From Sphaerolaimus hirsutus (lineage: Eukaryota > Nematoda > Chromadorea > Monhysterida > Sphaerolaimidae), in the NCBI GenBank assembly GCA_964036195.1, contig OZ038453.1, positions 10,865,469 through 10,929,468 on the forward strand: a DNA stretch of 64,000 nucleotides, given 5' to 3'. The notes under the pieces were generated by a model, which worked only from the letters and a program-made list of their open reading frames with translations, made no database searches and was not told the origin of the DNA. This document shows, piece after piece, positions 42,482-54,686 of the stretch; within the stretch, counting starts at the first letter, position 1; each line of letters opens with the position of its first letter. Made by a program: the position numbers and the translations under genes.

Positions 42482-45400
42482 ATGGGAAAACTTCGAACTT
42501 TCCCGAGATTGTGCGTGCGTCAGGCGTCAACGGCTGCGGTGCCAAACAAAAATATCAGAAATATCGGTGTTTCGGCACATATCGACAGCGGAAAAACTAC
42601 AGTTACTGAAAGATTGCTTTATTACACTGGCAGAATAGATTCCATGCATGAAGTGAGGTTTTTTTGGTATGAAAGTGACAGTTTTGCTTTGGGTGTGATG
42701 TTGTAATTTATTCGATATTTTGCGCGGTTTGCGTATCTGAATGTAAACTTATTACCTGTATTTGACATTTATCCGTCTCTCGGTGTCGATATTTTGCATT
42801 CGATCCAATGTAGGAAATAACCTAAAATGTTTTTTTTTGCATCAACTTTTCGGATGTGAAGGTTGGGATGAGGTATGAGAAGAGTTTAAATGATTTTAAA
42901 CGGATGTTCAGATGTTGCAAATACTTAAACATCACGCCTCAACGTGATGAACTCTCTCCTCACTTTTTCTGTAAACATGTCTTATGTAAACACAAGCATG
43001 AATTGAACATGATTCATAAAAATATCAAACGTTTTTCCAGGTTCGTGGGCGAGATCAAGTTGGCGCGACAATGGATTTTATGGATTTAGAGCGGCAGCGA
43101 GGCATCACCATACAGTCTGCTGCGACATTTATGAATTGGTGGGGAATTTTTTCTGTTCTTAATTAGGATTCTAACGGGATTCCGGTACTGATTTCGGAAA
43201 ATGTCGCGATATTTTGCAAGTTTCGACTCCCCAGTTCGGATCTCGAAAAATAGGAAGAAAAGCAAACAATTTATCAATTCCAACCCCAACTGGCCCAAGT
43301 CAATCTCACCCAGTCGAATTTTTTATTATTTGGGGAATGTTCCCCTTCCCTAGGGTTGGGACGATATATCGTATCGAATATCGAATATCGGATATCGACT
43401 ATTTTTTCATATCGAATATCGATATCGAAAATTTTGAAAAAATATCGAATATCGATATCGAATATCGATATCGAATATCGACCATTTTTTTCGATATTTT
43501 CGATATTCTATACTCCCTGGGCCTGACTTCAAATAAGCCAGGAATGGCAGTATTAGAAGGCGATTTCATAAGCAATTTTAACAAATTTTGCGCGCACTTT
43601 GTTCTCACATGGCTGGTATTTTTTGTTTCAGCACTTGCGGCAGCATCAAATCTTGTGCAAATGCTCTCTCAGATGTTCACAGAAGAGTATATGTATGTTT
43701 AATAGCTACTTACACCATGGAAATATCAATGGCATCATGGCAAGGCACCTATAAATGGGGCTGGCACCTTTTCCTTACCACATCTGTCACATTTTTAAAT
43801 CATTTTCCCATTTTGATCATTGTGTGCCCTTTAAATTTGTATCATCTACTTTTCAGTAGAGATGATCAGTTGGGTTTGTGATCAAATGGAAATGCAATAT
43901 GCCAAATGAGATATGCCAAATGAGATATGCCCTGCTATACCAAAAGCAAAATATCGAAATATCGAAAATATCGAAATATCGATATCGAATATCGAGCATT
44001 TTTCAATATCGAATATCGATATCGAGGGTCCATATCGTATCGATATCGAATATCTAGTTTCAGAAAAAAATATCGAATATCGATATCGAAAAGTCATATC
44101 GTCCCAACCCTACCCTTCCCTACGTTTTTTTTGTTGAAGAAAAACCTGGCTAAACAGCATAAAAAGGGGAATAGACATCCTCCCGGAATAGCGATTTGCC
44201 TTCAACTTATCTGAGTCCACATAGTGTCTAAATCCTGGAGACCCCTGTGATAGACAGATACCCCACCATGCTAAACCCCCATTAACAAACCCCCTCTAAA
44301 TTTTCCATCAAACCTCAAAAAGCCTCACTACCCAGGGCGGGGCACTCCATAAACGTGATCGACACCCCGGGCCACGTGGATTTCACCGTGGAGGTGGAAC
44401 GAGCGCTGCGCGTTTTGGACGGTGCTGTGTTGTTGCTGTGCGCAGTGGGCGGAGTCCAGAGTCAGGTTGATTGGTTGGGGGTAGATTGAGGTTGGGGGCG
44501 GGTGTGCCCAGTTCCAATTGGGAGGAAGTAGCGGTAGACTTGTCACTATGGGGCCAAAAACACTAGTTGACAGCGATAACTCGTGTCAACTGAATGTCAA
44601 CCAAAAAAAAAAAAAAAATTTTAAAGCATTTAGTTTAGTTGTTTAGTAATTTAGTTGGTTGAATTTTGATGTGCCTTATGCCCAAAAGTTCTGGGTACGT
44701 CGGTATGAGACTGTACGTCGGTGTGAAAATTATATCCCCACTTATTTGCAGACACTTACCGTAAATCGTCAAATGGCCAGATACAGCGTTCCGTTTATCA
44801 CATTTGTGAATAAATTAGACAGAATGGGCGCCGATCCACATAGAGCTGTAAAAGGTCTCAGGTTAATTAATTTTTTTACAGTAACCTACATGGGGTGTTG
44901 TATACGCGGCGGAAATCGTACTTAGTATCAATACCTACCATAACCCATCTGAATTATCAACCAAAAATTATACAGTTTTTCATGATAATATTTCGTTTTT
45001 ACTGTGGAATAATTAATTACGAAATTTATCACAAGATTTTATTCATTAAATTATGGTAGCTTTTCACACTAGGTGTGCTGTCCGTCGAGTATACTTATGT
45101 TTATCTCGTTTTATTTTTATGGGTGCTTGAGCATGGTAACCTACAGTACAGGTTCCCCCGGACTCTGTAAAGTGTCATGAAAAAATAAAAGGGAATTTGA
45201 AATTGCACAGCAGGGGTCTCCTAGGGGGGGGCTGCCTCCCCCAAATCCGCCAGCTATCTGTCCCGGAGGCCGCTCAGCTATCTATCTATCCCGGAGGCAA
45301 ATTTTTTGGCTATCTATCCCCAAATCGGCCAGCTATCTGTTGCCCCAATTTCAGCTCAAAATCGATAATTTTCATACCTTTTTCTACTTTTTCACCTTTA

Positions 45401-48400
45401 AAATCGCGGCTTTCGCCAATACACACGTTTAGATACCCATTTTTAGCCATTTTTAGCCTGTTTTAGCTACTTTTAACCGTTTTTTAGCGATATTTTCCCC
45501 TTTCTGCCCTCTATGCAGTGAAAAAGCTTATATATTTTGCCCCCGCAAGCCCCCGCCCAGCCCCCCCCCCAGAAAATTTTCCAGCTATCTATCCCTCCGG
45601 AGGAGCGATTTGCTATCTATCCAGCCCCCGCGAGGGCCAAAATCTTGGAGACCCCTGTTGCACATGTCAATGGTAAATATTGTACATTCATAGTCATAGT
45701 CAGTCATTGTCATAATCAATTTTCTCACTTGACATGAAATTTTTAAATGTCTGGAAGTGGACCAGTTTCCAGTTTGAAAACTATTCATTAATTTTTGTTT
45801 TTAAAATTTTCACAGAAACAAGCTGGGCCACAATGCCGCATTGACGCACTTACCAATCGGGGCGGAGTCAGAACTCAAAGGCATAATCGATTTAATCACT
45901 GAAAGAGCGCTCTATTTTGATGGAGATGATGGGTGGGCTAATTAATTAATAAAAATTCCAAAATTACAAATTACAATTTCCAAAATTGCAGGCTTGTAGT
46001 TCGTGAAGAGGAAATCCCAAGTGAAATGAGAGCAGAGGCTGAAATGATGCGCGCCGAGTTGATTGGTTGGTGGCGTTTTTACGATTTATTCTATCGAATA
46101 TTGAGCGGACAGACGACCCAATCCCAGCTTCACCGAGAAAAAGTTTCGCTATCTATCCCTCATTTTTCTAGTATGCTCAAATTGTTACTTCAAATTTTTT
46201 TAAACGACAATATTTTTAAATAAACGTAAGGGTCAAACCGACTTATTTCTAATTCACTACAACTGAAATTTCTAACATTATTGCTGTAATGTAAGTCCTT
46301 TTCTATCAATAAAATCAATTCCTATTCTACATGGTCCGGCTGAAAAGTCCCTGGACAGTGCTCGCCATTCGCGCTAGGGGTAAGCTACGGTCATAAATAT
46401 TTGACAGGTTAAGTGATCAGGTGTTTTGAGTTTTCACCCAAAATTTCACCCCTCTAGCTCCACCCACTGCGGAACTGTGGGGGTTACAATTTCGGTCATT
46501 TTGCACTGATGTACACATGGTGCTCTAGCTCTACGCTGCTTTAAGTTGTTGATGAAAGTGTTGAATACTATCAGCACCTTGCCAACACTGGTGGCTTACA
46601 CTAGCCAAAGTTTCATGATCACAACTTAGAGCAGCATTGGAGTAGAGCACCATGTGTACATCAGTACAAAATGACCGAAATTGTAACCCGCACAGTTCCG
46701 CAGTGGGTGGAGCTAGAGGGGTACAATTTTGGGTGAAAACTCAAAACACCTGATATATTAACGTGTTAAAATTTTATGACCGTAGCTTACCCCTAGCGCG
46801 AATTTTTCAGGGACTTTTCAGCCCGACCATGTATTTAAATGGTTTCTCATCTATTTATTCATATTTCGATATTTTATTTTTATTATTTGAAATATTTTAC
46901 ATTTTTCTCAGAACACGCTGCCAACGGGGATGAGGAATTGTGTGAATTGTATATGGAGCAAATAAATCCTACGGCGGATCAATTGAGGGTGCGTTCTGTT
47001 TTTTTCTTCTATTTCCAGGGTTCCGGATTGGGGGGCAGCCCCCCCCCCCCTAGGAGACCCCTGACACTATCAATTTCCAATTCACAATATCCCATGTCCA
47101 ATTCCAATATATTCCATCACCAAAAAACAGGCTTCAATTCGGCGGGCAGTTCTAAAGCGCGCATTTATTCCAGTTTTGTGCGGAAGCGCCTTGAAAAACA
47201 AAGGCGTTCAGCCATTGTTGGATGCGATTGTGAATTTCTTGCCTTGTCCCGATGAGACGACAAATCGAGCATTTTTGGAAAAGGGGTGAGATCTAAATTT
47301 TATTTGAGTGTGAAATTTGCGACAATGTTTTCATTTTATCAGTGCCAGGTGTAGTTGAACAGGTATATGAACATTTATAAATTTATTTTTTATTTTTTCA
47401 ACTTTTTCATGTCCATTAGGCGTCACACACGCTGGGTGTCAACCGAATTCGTGTCAACTAGATTTAAGTTAATTATGTGATTTCAACTTTCCTATCTGAT
47501 AAAGCAAAGTTAATTTGACATCGTGACACTTAATTTTCATTGTTTCAGTTAAGTGTGAGGCTTTTTGTGTGTTATTTAGTTGAAATTGAGTTGACACGAA
47601 TTTGTTATGTCAACTAGCGTGTGTGAGCCCATATTCGCTGTATTTTATCGCTAACACTGTCAAATCATGTTACCGACCAAATCATTCCTTTTTTAAAATT
47701 GCAGCGACACTCGCAAAGAATTGATCCTTAATCCCGAACGATCCGACGCGAATCCGTTTGTTGGCATGGCCTTCAAACTCGAGGTTGGCTGGTTTTCGTA
47801 CTTGCGACATTTTTTTTCATGCGCGCATTAAAATACGAGTTTTCTTTTTTCTAGCGCTCCGCCCACGGCCAGTTGACGTATTTGAGGTGTTATCAGGGAA
47901 AAGTTGGGAAGGGAGACGTTTTGATAAACACCAGGGAAGGGACAAAAGTTAGAGTTCAGAGATTGGTTAGAATGCACGCCAATGAAATGCAGGTTAAATG
48001 TTTTTGTAGGACTTTTTGGTGATACTGATGGGGCAAATTTCGAAAATTAAAAAAGACAAGCGATTTTTCACTGTTTTTTTTTGTGTGTGTACTCTTGTCA
48101 AATTTAGTCCAACAGAAGTAGTTTTTTCCAACAACGAATGTTTGTTTTCTAGGGATTCCGGCCGTTTTCACACCTTTTTGGGCTTGAATTGGCTTTGAAA
48201 ATCGGTTTTCTAAAATTCTGAAACTGCCAGTCGCCGCAACATGATCAACAAAAAATTCTAAAAACTTATAATCTCATTTTCGCTTCTAGGACATAGACGA
48301 CGCTTACGCTGGGGACATTTGCGCCACATTTGGCATTGATTGCGCCAGCGGCGACACATTCACTTCTGATCCTAGGCTGCCTGTCACTTTGGTTTGTTTT

Positions 48401-51400
48401 TTATATATTTTTTTAGTTCAAGTACAGTATTTACTCGAATAATTCCCCGGGGAATTTTTTTTGAGGGGAACTTTTCGAGGGGGTGAATTATTCAAAGGTG
48501 GGATTATGTTTTCATCAGAATTTTTGAGGTGACTATTCGAGGGGGAATTATTCGACGGGGTATTTATTATTTCATCAAAATTTCCAAGCATGCTTTTATC
48601 AACTCATTCCACAAAATATGCTTGTTGACACAAACATGCCATTTTTATTCAAATTTGACATAACAAATTGATCATATTAGGTATGTCTAACAAATTGATC
48701 ATAAGGGGAAATTTTTTGAGGGGGGTTTATTTTTCCTTCTTCGTCTAATAGAAGGGATTATTCAAGAGGGGGAATTATTCGAGTGAATGCGGTACATCGT
48801 ATTGATATTTTAGCGTTACTTGATGGAGATGTTTTGAATATTTGCATACCTGCATATAGGGTTGGCAAGCGATTTTTTTTAAAAAAATTCCGATTTTTTT
48901 TTATAAAATAGCAGCACCCGTACCGATTTAAAAAAAAAAATCGCTGGCGAAAAATTTTGGTACTCTTGCACTAGGTAAAATGCAAATTTTTTTGCGCGCA
49001 AGCGCGCATTTTCATGCAAGCAATCCATCATTTGCTTTTTCATTACTTTTTCAACTAATTTGGTGGTGTAGCACCCATTTCTGTGTGCTTTTAAGCATGT
49101 AAGGTAGGCTATGAATCATTTCGGAACGTATTCATAGTTATGCTATGTGTTTTAACATCAAACATTTATGCAAATGCATCCATGTTCACTCCCAAGATGA
49201 TTTTTACTTTGTTCTCAGCAAGAACGTGCAATTTCTGCAAACAAAATCGCAAATGATTGATGAGGTGTAATCCACGCTGCAAATATAACTAGATAATTTC
49301 TCTGAAACTTAAAAATAACTGACTTTCAAGCTTTTCTAAAGCTCTACAGTACTTGTATTACAACAGAAAGCATAAGTTTGCACTCCCTATCAATTTATAT
49401 GGCTTTTCTTACCTTTAGAGGCGATTTTAGAGAGAATTGGGGCTAATTTCAACCCCAGCGATTTTTATTTAAAAAAATCGATTTTTTTAAAAAAAATCGG
49501 GGTCGTTAAAAAAATCGATTTTTTTCCAACCCTACCTGCATATATTACCATGGCTATGCATGGCTCCAAAACATTTGAGAAAAATTCGCTGAGCATTTTT
49601 ACCGCCCGTGAGACAAATCCTTCATTTAAGCGGGAATTAGAGCTCAGCGTCGATTCGACGTGAAATGATGACGTGAAATGTCGTCGTGAAATTAATTACA
49701 CGAGTGTGGATCATGCTACGGATCTACAATTTTCTAAGGATAATATATGAATCAATACCTTAATCGTGTCCAATACTCAGTGTTATCAGCCACAACTAGA
49801 GCGAATTGAAAAATTCAATTTTTATCATTTCACGTCATCATCATTTCACGTCACAGTGTCAGGGAACAACTTGACATTTCACGTCAGACTGCTGCTTGCA
49901 ATAGTCTGACGTGAAATGTCAAGTTGTTCCCTGACACTGACGTGAAATGATGATGACGTGAAATGATAAAAATTGAATTTTTCAATTCGCTCTAGTTGTG
50001 GCTGATAACACTCAGTATTGGACACGATTAAGGTATTGATTCATATATTATCCTTAGAAAATTGTAGACCCGTAGCATGATCCACATTCGTGTAATTAAT
50101 TTCACGACGTCATTTCACGTCGTCATTTCACGTCGAATCGACGCTGAGCTCTAATTCCGGCCTTACACGGGACACCATTTCATTATTTTTTTACCACACC
50201 CATAATGACAAAAATTTCTGATGTAGTTTTTCAAGAAACTAAAAATTTTTGAATTTGCTTTGGAACTTTTCAAGTATATTCAATTTCAATTTACTCTTTA
50301 TACCCCCAAAAGCGCATTTTCAGGAGGGCATGCACGTCCCGGAGCCGGTGGTATCGATGTCTATACAGCCTGCGAATAGAAAAGATGGCACGAACTTTTT
50401 GCGCGCGTTGAATCGCTTCACGAAGGAAGACCCTACTTTTAGGAAAAGCTATGAACCTGAATCTAGGGAGGTTGGTTTTTCGAGAAATATATTGTTGTTT
50501 TTCAATTGAAAACTTGGTATGTATTAAGATGGAAACAATATATTCGAATTTACTGGAATGAGTTATTTGTATCACCATCAGCTGGACTTGACGGACATCT
50601 CATTTCAGTAAACTCAAATGTGTTCATATTAGGGATGGCAAGCGCTTTTTTTAAAGCGCTTTTTTTTAAAAACGCCGCTTTTTTAAAAAAAAAGCGCTAG
50701 GGTCCCAGCGCGTTTTTATAAAAAAAGCGCTGGCAAAAAATTTTGTACTTATGCACTAGGTATTTTGCTATTTTTTTGTGTGCAAGCGTAAAATTTCACA
50801 TGCAAATTACCACTGGTGACTGTTTTCATTGGTTTTGTGGCATTTTTAGTGTTATTGCTTCTATCCCTGCATGCTATCATGTAATAATAAGTTGTGATAT
50901 GTTAGTGTAGTATAGAATATTCAGCCAATGTGCTCCCAAATACTTCAACAGTGGGGAACATTAGTCTCAATGTATTAGCCTTCTCTTATAGCCTTATTTA
51001 TAAGCACTATTTCATGCCTAACTTCACTCAAAGTCATGAAACATTCACAAACTGCAATATACATAATGAGTCAACAGAAAAAGTATTTGTTTTGGCAGAA
51101 ATCATCACTGATCAGGTTATCCAATGACTACACAGCCATTCTATGGCTATATATCATCACAAGTACTGCCACTTGTCTGATATACCTGTATATAATGATA
51201 CAGAACCATATTTGGGAGCTTTTTAGGGAACATCTCGACATTTTTTGAAAAAAAGCGAAAAAAGCGCGTTTTTTTTAAAAAGGCGCTTTTTTTTTAAAAA
51301 AAGCGGGGCAGTTAAAAAAGCGCTTTTTCCATCCCTAGTTCATATTTAACTGATTTATAACTTTACAAAATTTGGGCTGAATACTAGTGTGTATAATTAA

Positions 51401-54400
51401 ATAGAGCCAAGCCACCACTCGTAGACCATAGTGAGCGGCATGGGTGAACTGCAGTTAGAAATCTACGCGTCGCGTATGAAGTCAGAGTTCGGCTGTGAGG
51501 TGGTCATGGGCCAGCCCAAAGTCGCTTTCCGGGAAACTATCGCAAATCCTTGCAAGTCCGTTGTTTTGTAATTTTTTTTGATGAGTGTACATTGGCGAAA
51601 ATGAGGTTACACCTTCCATAAATTAAGCCCCCCTTTGAATAATTCCCCCTAAGACAATTTGTTTTGTTCAATTTGAACAAAAATAACACTTTTTGTGAAT
51701 GAAGCATATTTCGTGAAATGTCTTGATAGAAACGTGCTTGAAAACGTTGACTATATAATAATTCTTCCCTCGAATAGTCACCCCTCAAAAAAGTTTGACG
51801 AAATAATACTTCCCCGGGGGAATTGTTAGAACAATGGTGAATTTATGGTGAATTAAGAAAATGTACAACTCAGATTCCAACATTTGCACCGGAAACAGAC
51901 GGGTGGCCAGGGACAATACGGCAAAGTGTTCGGATTTGTCGAGCCCATGCAACCGAATCGAAACACTGAGGTAAATGAATTATTGACTTTTTGTTTCTCT
52001 TTAATGAATTTGAATGGGTCTGGGAATTTTTCTACCAGTGGCAATACCCATTGAAAAAGAAATCCTACGCTGAGCAGTTTCCACGGGCGCCGTTTAATCG
52101 AGCCTGTGCCTCTGTGCATGTTTACCCGCTGTGCATGTCATGGGTATTCTAAATTTTGACCCTCCGGGGTTTGGGTAGGTAGCTAATCGCTCCTCTGGAG
52201 GGATAGATAGCTGGAAGAATATTTTTATCTATAAAACGGTTTGATTAGCGATTTTGAGTGAAAATTAACGTCTACATGTGCACCGGGTTTACATGCAGAG
52301 AAGGCCTCAGTCGTTAAATCAAATTACTATTGGATTTGGTTTTCATGAGTTTTGATAATACGTTTTGATGCGTTTTATGGTAAACACTTTTTTTACAGGT
52401 GGAATTTGTCGATGAAACTATTGGCAGCGGAGTGCCGAAAAATTTGGTGCCGTCGCTGAGAAAGGTGGTTAAATAGTTCATCTTTACCTGTACCACAACT
52501 AGTGATAACAGTTGATTTTTGCAACTGATTTTAAAAAAGTCAACCTGTTTGAAAAAAAGGGTTTTTTTCCAACCCCTACCAGCACAGTTTGGGTCACGCG
52601 GTGAACAAATAAATAGGTGATGCTGTAAAAATACAAGTTCACTTGTCCAGATTTTTATACACCGAAACGCAGTTTGCACAAATAAACGACAAAAAGTTAT
52701 CTGTTTCAGGGTTTTGATGAAATGTTAGATCGAGGACCCGTAGCTGGCTTTAAAATCACCGGAATCAAATTCAGGTTACATTTTTTGCAATTTTTCCTTA
52801 AAATCCCGATTTCTCAACCGAATAACATAATTTTTGTTTGTCACATGTTTCAGGTTAACGGATGGCGACACGCACGCTGTTGATTCTACAGAAATTGCAA
52901 TGATAAATACGGCCAAAGGTGCCATGGAAGATGGTTAGTGACTGCAGGTGATTTTTGCGAATATGCGAAAATAATGGTTGTCTGAGGATAAAAGAGCGAA
53001 AAATTACTTACGTAAATTTGTTGCATTCACCGTAATTTGGTAAAATGGTCGTGGTTATGAGTAATTTTGCACCATGGTTCTACACACTAGTTGACAAGGA
53101 CACAAAATGTCAACTGGTTCCAATCCCAATTCAAAGTTTGCTAGGTGCTTCATGCCTGCCTTAATGCATTGCACATCCCGCAATATTTTTTCAACATACA
53201 GCTTCATTTGCAACGCGATTCGACAGTTTTGAATGTTAACGTCTTTCGTCGACTCGTCAACAAACTTTGAATTGGGATCGGAACCAGTTGACATTTGGTG
53301 TCTTTGTCAACTAGTGTGTAATCAACAATAGCTAAATGCCTCAGTTCAGTCGGAACTTTACACTACCATTAATTTGCTTCATACTTCAGTTTTCGAAGAT
53401 GGCCAATGGGTTATTATGGAGCCAATAATGAAAGTGGAAGTCGTTGGTCCCAGTGAATTTCAGGTTTTTCAAATAGTTTTAATATTTTTTTGATTGATTT
53501 TTTTATAAACGTGGATTTTTATTTTTCCTTCAGGGCCCAGTGGTGAATGGAATTCAAAGGCGCTCTGCAGTTATCAATAATGTCGATGTTACTAGTGATG
53601 GATCATTCCTTCTGGAATGCGAGGTCAGTTTATTTTCGCGTGAGATCGTCCAAATATAAAATGTGTCGGCAACGTAACTTAAGGTGTGGCTATTTGTAAT
53701 TTGTTCAGTTTTTTTGTGTATGTGTATCAACCGTAAAACCTGCCCGAAGACCGATTTCGCCCCTTGTTAAGTGATTAGTTGACAACCAAGTCTGTATGTG
53801 ATATGTGCAATATTCCGTATTTTCTCGAAATACCCCCAGGTTTGGGCGAGCTCATGAAAAAATACCCCTCGAAATACCCATTCCCTAGATTAACCCCCTA
53901 AAAATTTGCGCCCTTTGAAATGACCCCCTGGAATTTCGGTAGGTCATGTTATAAGTGCTTTTACGACCGTATAAGTTGGTAGTGCACGTAAATCCCACCA
54001 AATATGTCGCTTAAATTATCGTACGTTGAATTAGAAAGAATATCATTGCAGGTGCCGCTGAAAAACATGTTTGGATACTCGATGGAGCTGCGCAGTAGCA
54101 CGCAGGGCAAGGGCGAGTTCACCATGGAATACCAAAGGTTATATTTAAAAAGTGTTCAGCGGGTTTTTGGACTTTTGAGTGACTAGATATGTTTGCTGGG
54201 ATTGAGTCTAAAGTAATTAGATCGACAGGACAGTCCCGCACCCTGTAATTATAAAGTCAAGGGTCAAATGTCACTGTGTACGTTCAGTGTCATGCAAAAT
54301 AACAATTAGAAAAATTATCATAAGAATATTTTTCATTAAATTATAAAAAGATAAAACATTTTGCGTGAACTTTACATTTGACTTTACAGGGATGGACAAA

Positions 54401-54686
54401 CCGCAAAAATGGCAGTCCAAGAGACAGTAGTATTAAATACTACAACGTTCTCACTCCAAAATATGAAAAAGTAAGTAAGTACAGGGTGACTGCCACCTGT
54501 CGGTCTGACTACTTTTCACCCGATCTCAGTAAAACATCAATTTCTGAAAATTTCCTTATTTTTGGGTGAATCTCCCTAATTGTTTGCAGATATGCTCCCG
54601 TAGATCCTCAGTTGGAAGCCGAAATAGTTAAATCGCGATTGGAAGATTTAGGAATAGATAATTCGCAGGGCCGCAGAAGGGCTTGA
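42482..54686 (+). CDS. GFM1: Mitochondrial elongation factor G1 (translocase)
   Basis: GTPase that moves the mitochondrial ribosome along mRNA. 21 exons: 42482-42652, 43041-43138, 44336-44465, 44752-44861, 45816-45932, 45992-46065, 46912-46988, 47131-47285, 47705-47783, 47855-47992, 48290-48391, 50324-50470, 51425-51555, 51874-51970, 52399-52464, 52710-52774, 52854-52933, 53390-53463, 53534-53623, 54052-54137, 54590-54686. All phases close; 727 residues (human 751). G-domain motifs: AHIDSGKTT (32-40), RGIT (77-80), DTPGH (99-103), NKLD (153-156), CGSALKNKG. Domain III-V blocks include [34 protein letters not shown] and [22 protein letters not shown]. The start ATG gives a short basic leader ([16 protein letters not shown]) suited to mitochondrial import. 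Exon 13 uses a weaker donor, GTCCGT. Confidence 0.97.
43351..44112. mobile_element. hAT-like element, ATATCGATATCGAATATCG words, GFM1 intron 2
   Basis: Ends TAGGGTTGGGACGATAT and ATATCGTCCCAACCCTA, with a perfect 8-bp duplication CCCTTCCC (43343-43350, 44113-44120). The core shares tatgccctgctataccaaaagc, inverted, with 33441-34216. The terminus differs from that relative after TAGGGTT (GGGACG against CAAACG), while the word is the same. Confidence 0.92.
44935..45059. repeat. CTACCATAA-terminated MITE, GFM1 intron 4
   Basis: Starts ctaccataacccatctgaat and ends aaattatggtag. It is the reverse-orientation copy of 4127-4252, with both followed by ttttcacacta on one side. Confidence 0.75.
45211..45657. 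mobile_element. hAT-like CAGGGGTCTCC element, GFM1 intron 4
   Basis: Ends CAGGGGTCTCCTAGG and CTTGGAGACCCCTG. Flanks TTGCACAG (45203-45210) and TTGCACAT (45658-45665) match at 7 of 8 bases. Inside are cagctatctatc units and C/G runs. Confidence 0.85.
46330..46831. mobile_element. Mariner-like MITE, GFM1 intron 6
   Basis: Inverted ends CATGGTCCGGCTGAAAAGTC and GACTTTTCAGCCCGACCATG differ at one base and are flanked by TA on both sides. The arms are long (about 200 bp) and nearly complementary (gtagagcaccatgtgtacatcagt against actgatgtacacatggtgctct), so the transcript would fold into one hairpin. Confidence 0.8.
47419..47640. repeat. CACACGCTAG-class foldback, GTGTCAAC words, GFM1 intron 8
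   Basis: Left gtcacacacgctgggtgtcaac and right ttgacacgaatttg...gtcaactagcgtgtgtgagccc. Words gtgtcaac/gttgacac face each other. Confidence 0.6.
48423..48794. repeat. TACCGTAT-class element, CGAATAATTCCCC words, GFM1 intron 11
   Basis: Left tacagtatttactcgaataattcccc and right ggggaattattcgagtgaatgcggta are inverted copies. Repeated gaattattcgaggggg words lie inside. The outer ends match the TACCGTATTT class but the word differs (AATAATTCCCC instead of AAATACCCCC). Confidence 0.75.
48857..49534. mobile_element. hAT-like element, AAAATCGATTTTTT words, GFM1 intron 11
   Basis: Ends TAGGGTTGGCAAGCGATTTT and AAAAAATCGATTTTTTTCCAACCCTA, with a perfect 8-bp duplication CCTGCATA (48849-48856, 49535-49542). 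The core after the left array reads atcgctggcgaaaaattttg followed by cttgcactaggtaa and aligns with the element at 50630. Confidence 0.92.
49631..50160. repeat. 530-bp near-perfect palindrome, GFM1 intron 11
   Basis: The left arm begins cgggaattagagctcagcgt and the right arm ends with its complement. Arms of about 260 bp match almost base for base around a ~12-bp loop (gctgcttgcaat). GACGTGAAATG words recur near the ends and centre. It has no coding content. Confidence 0.9.
50630..51337. mobile_element. hAT-like element, AAAAGCGCTTTTTT words, GFM1 intron 12
   Basis: Ends TAGGGATGGCAAGCGCTTTT and AAAAAGCGCTTTTTCCATCCCTA, with a perfect 8-bp duplication GTTCATAT (50622-50629, 51338-51345). The core (agcgctggcaaaaaattttg, then atgcactaggta) aligns with 48857-49534. 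Every TCGAT word of that element is GCGC here. Confidence 0.93.
53084..53323. repeat. CACACTAG-class foldback, GTTGACA word, GFM1 intron 17
   Basis: Left acacactagttgacaaggac and right gtctttgtcaactagtgtgt. Contains ccagttgacattt and aaatgtcaactggttcc. Related to 20310-20475. Confidence 0.7.
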
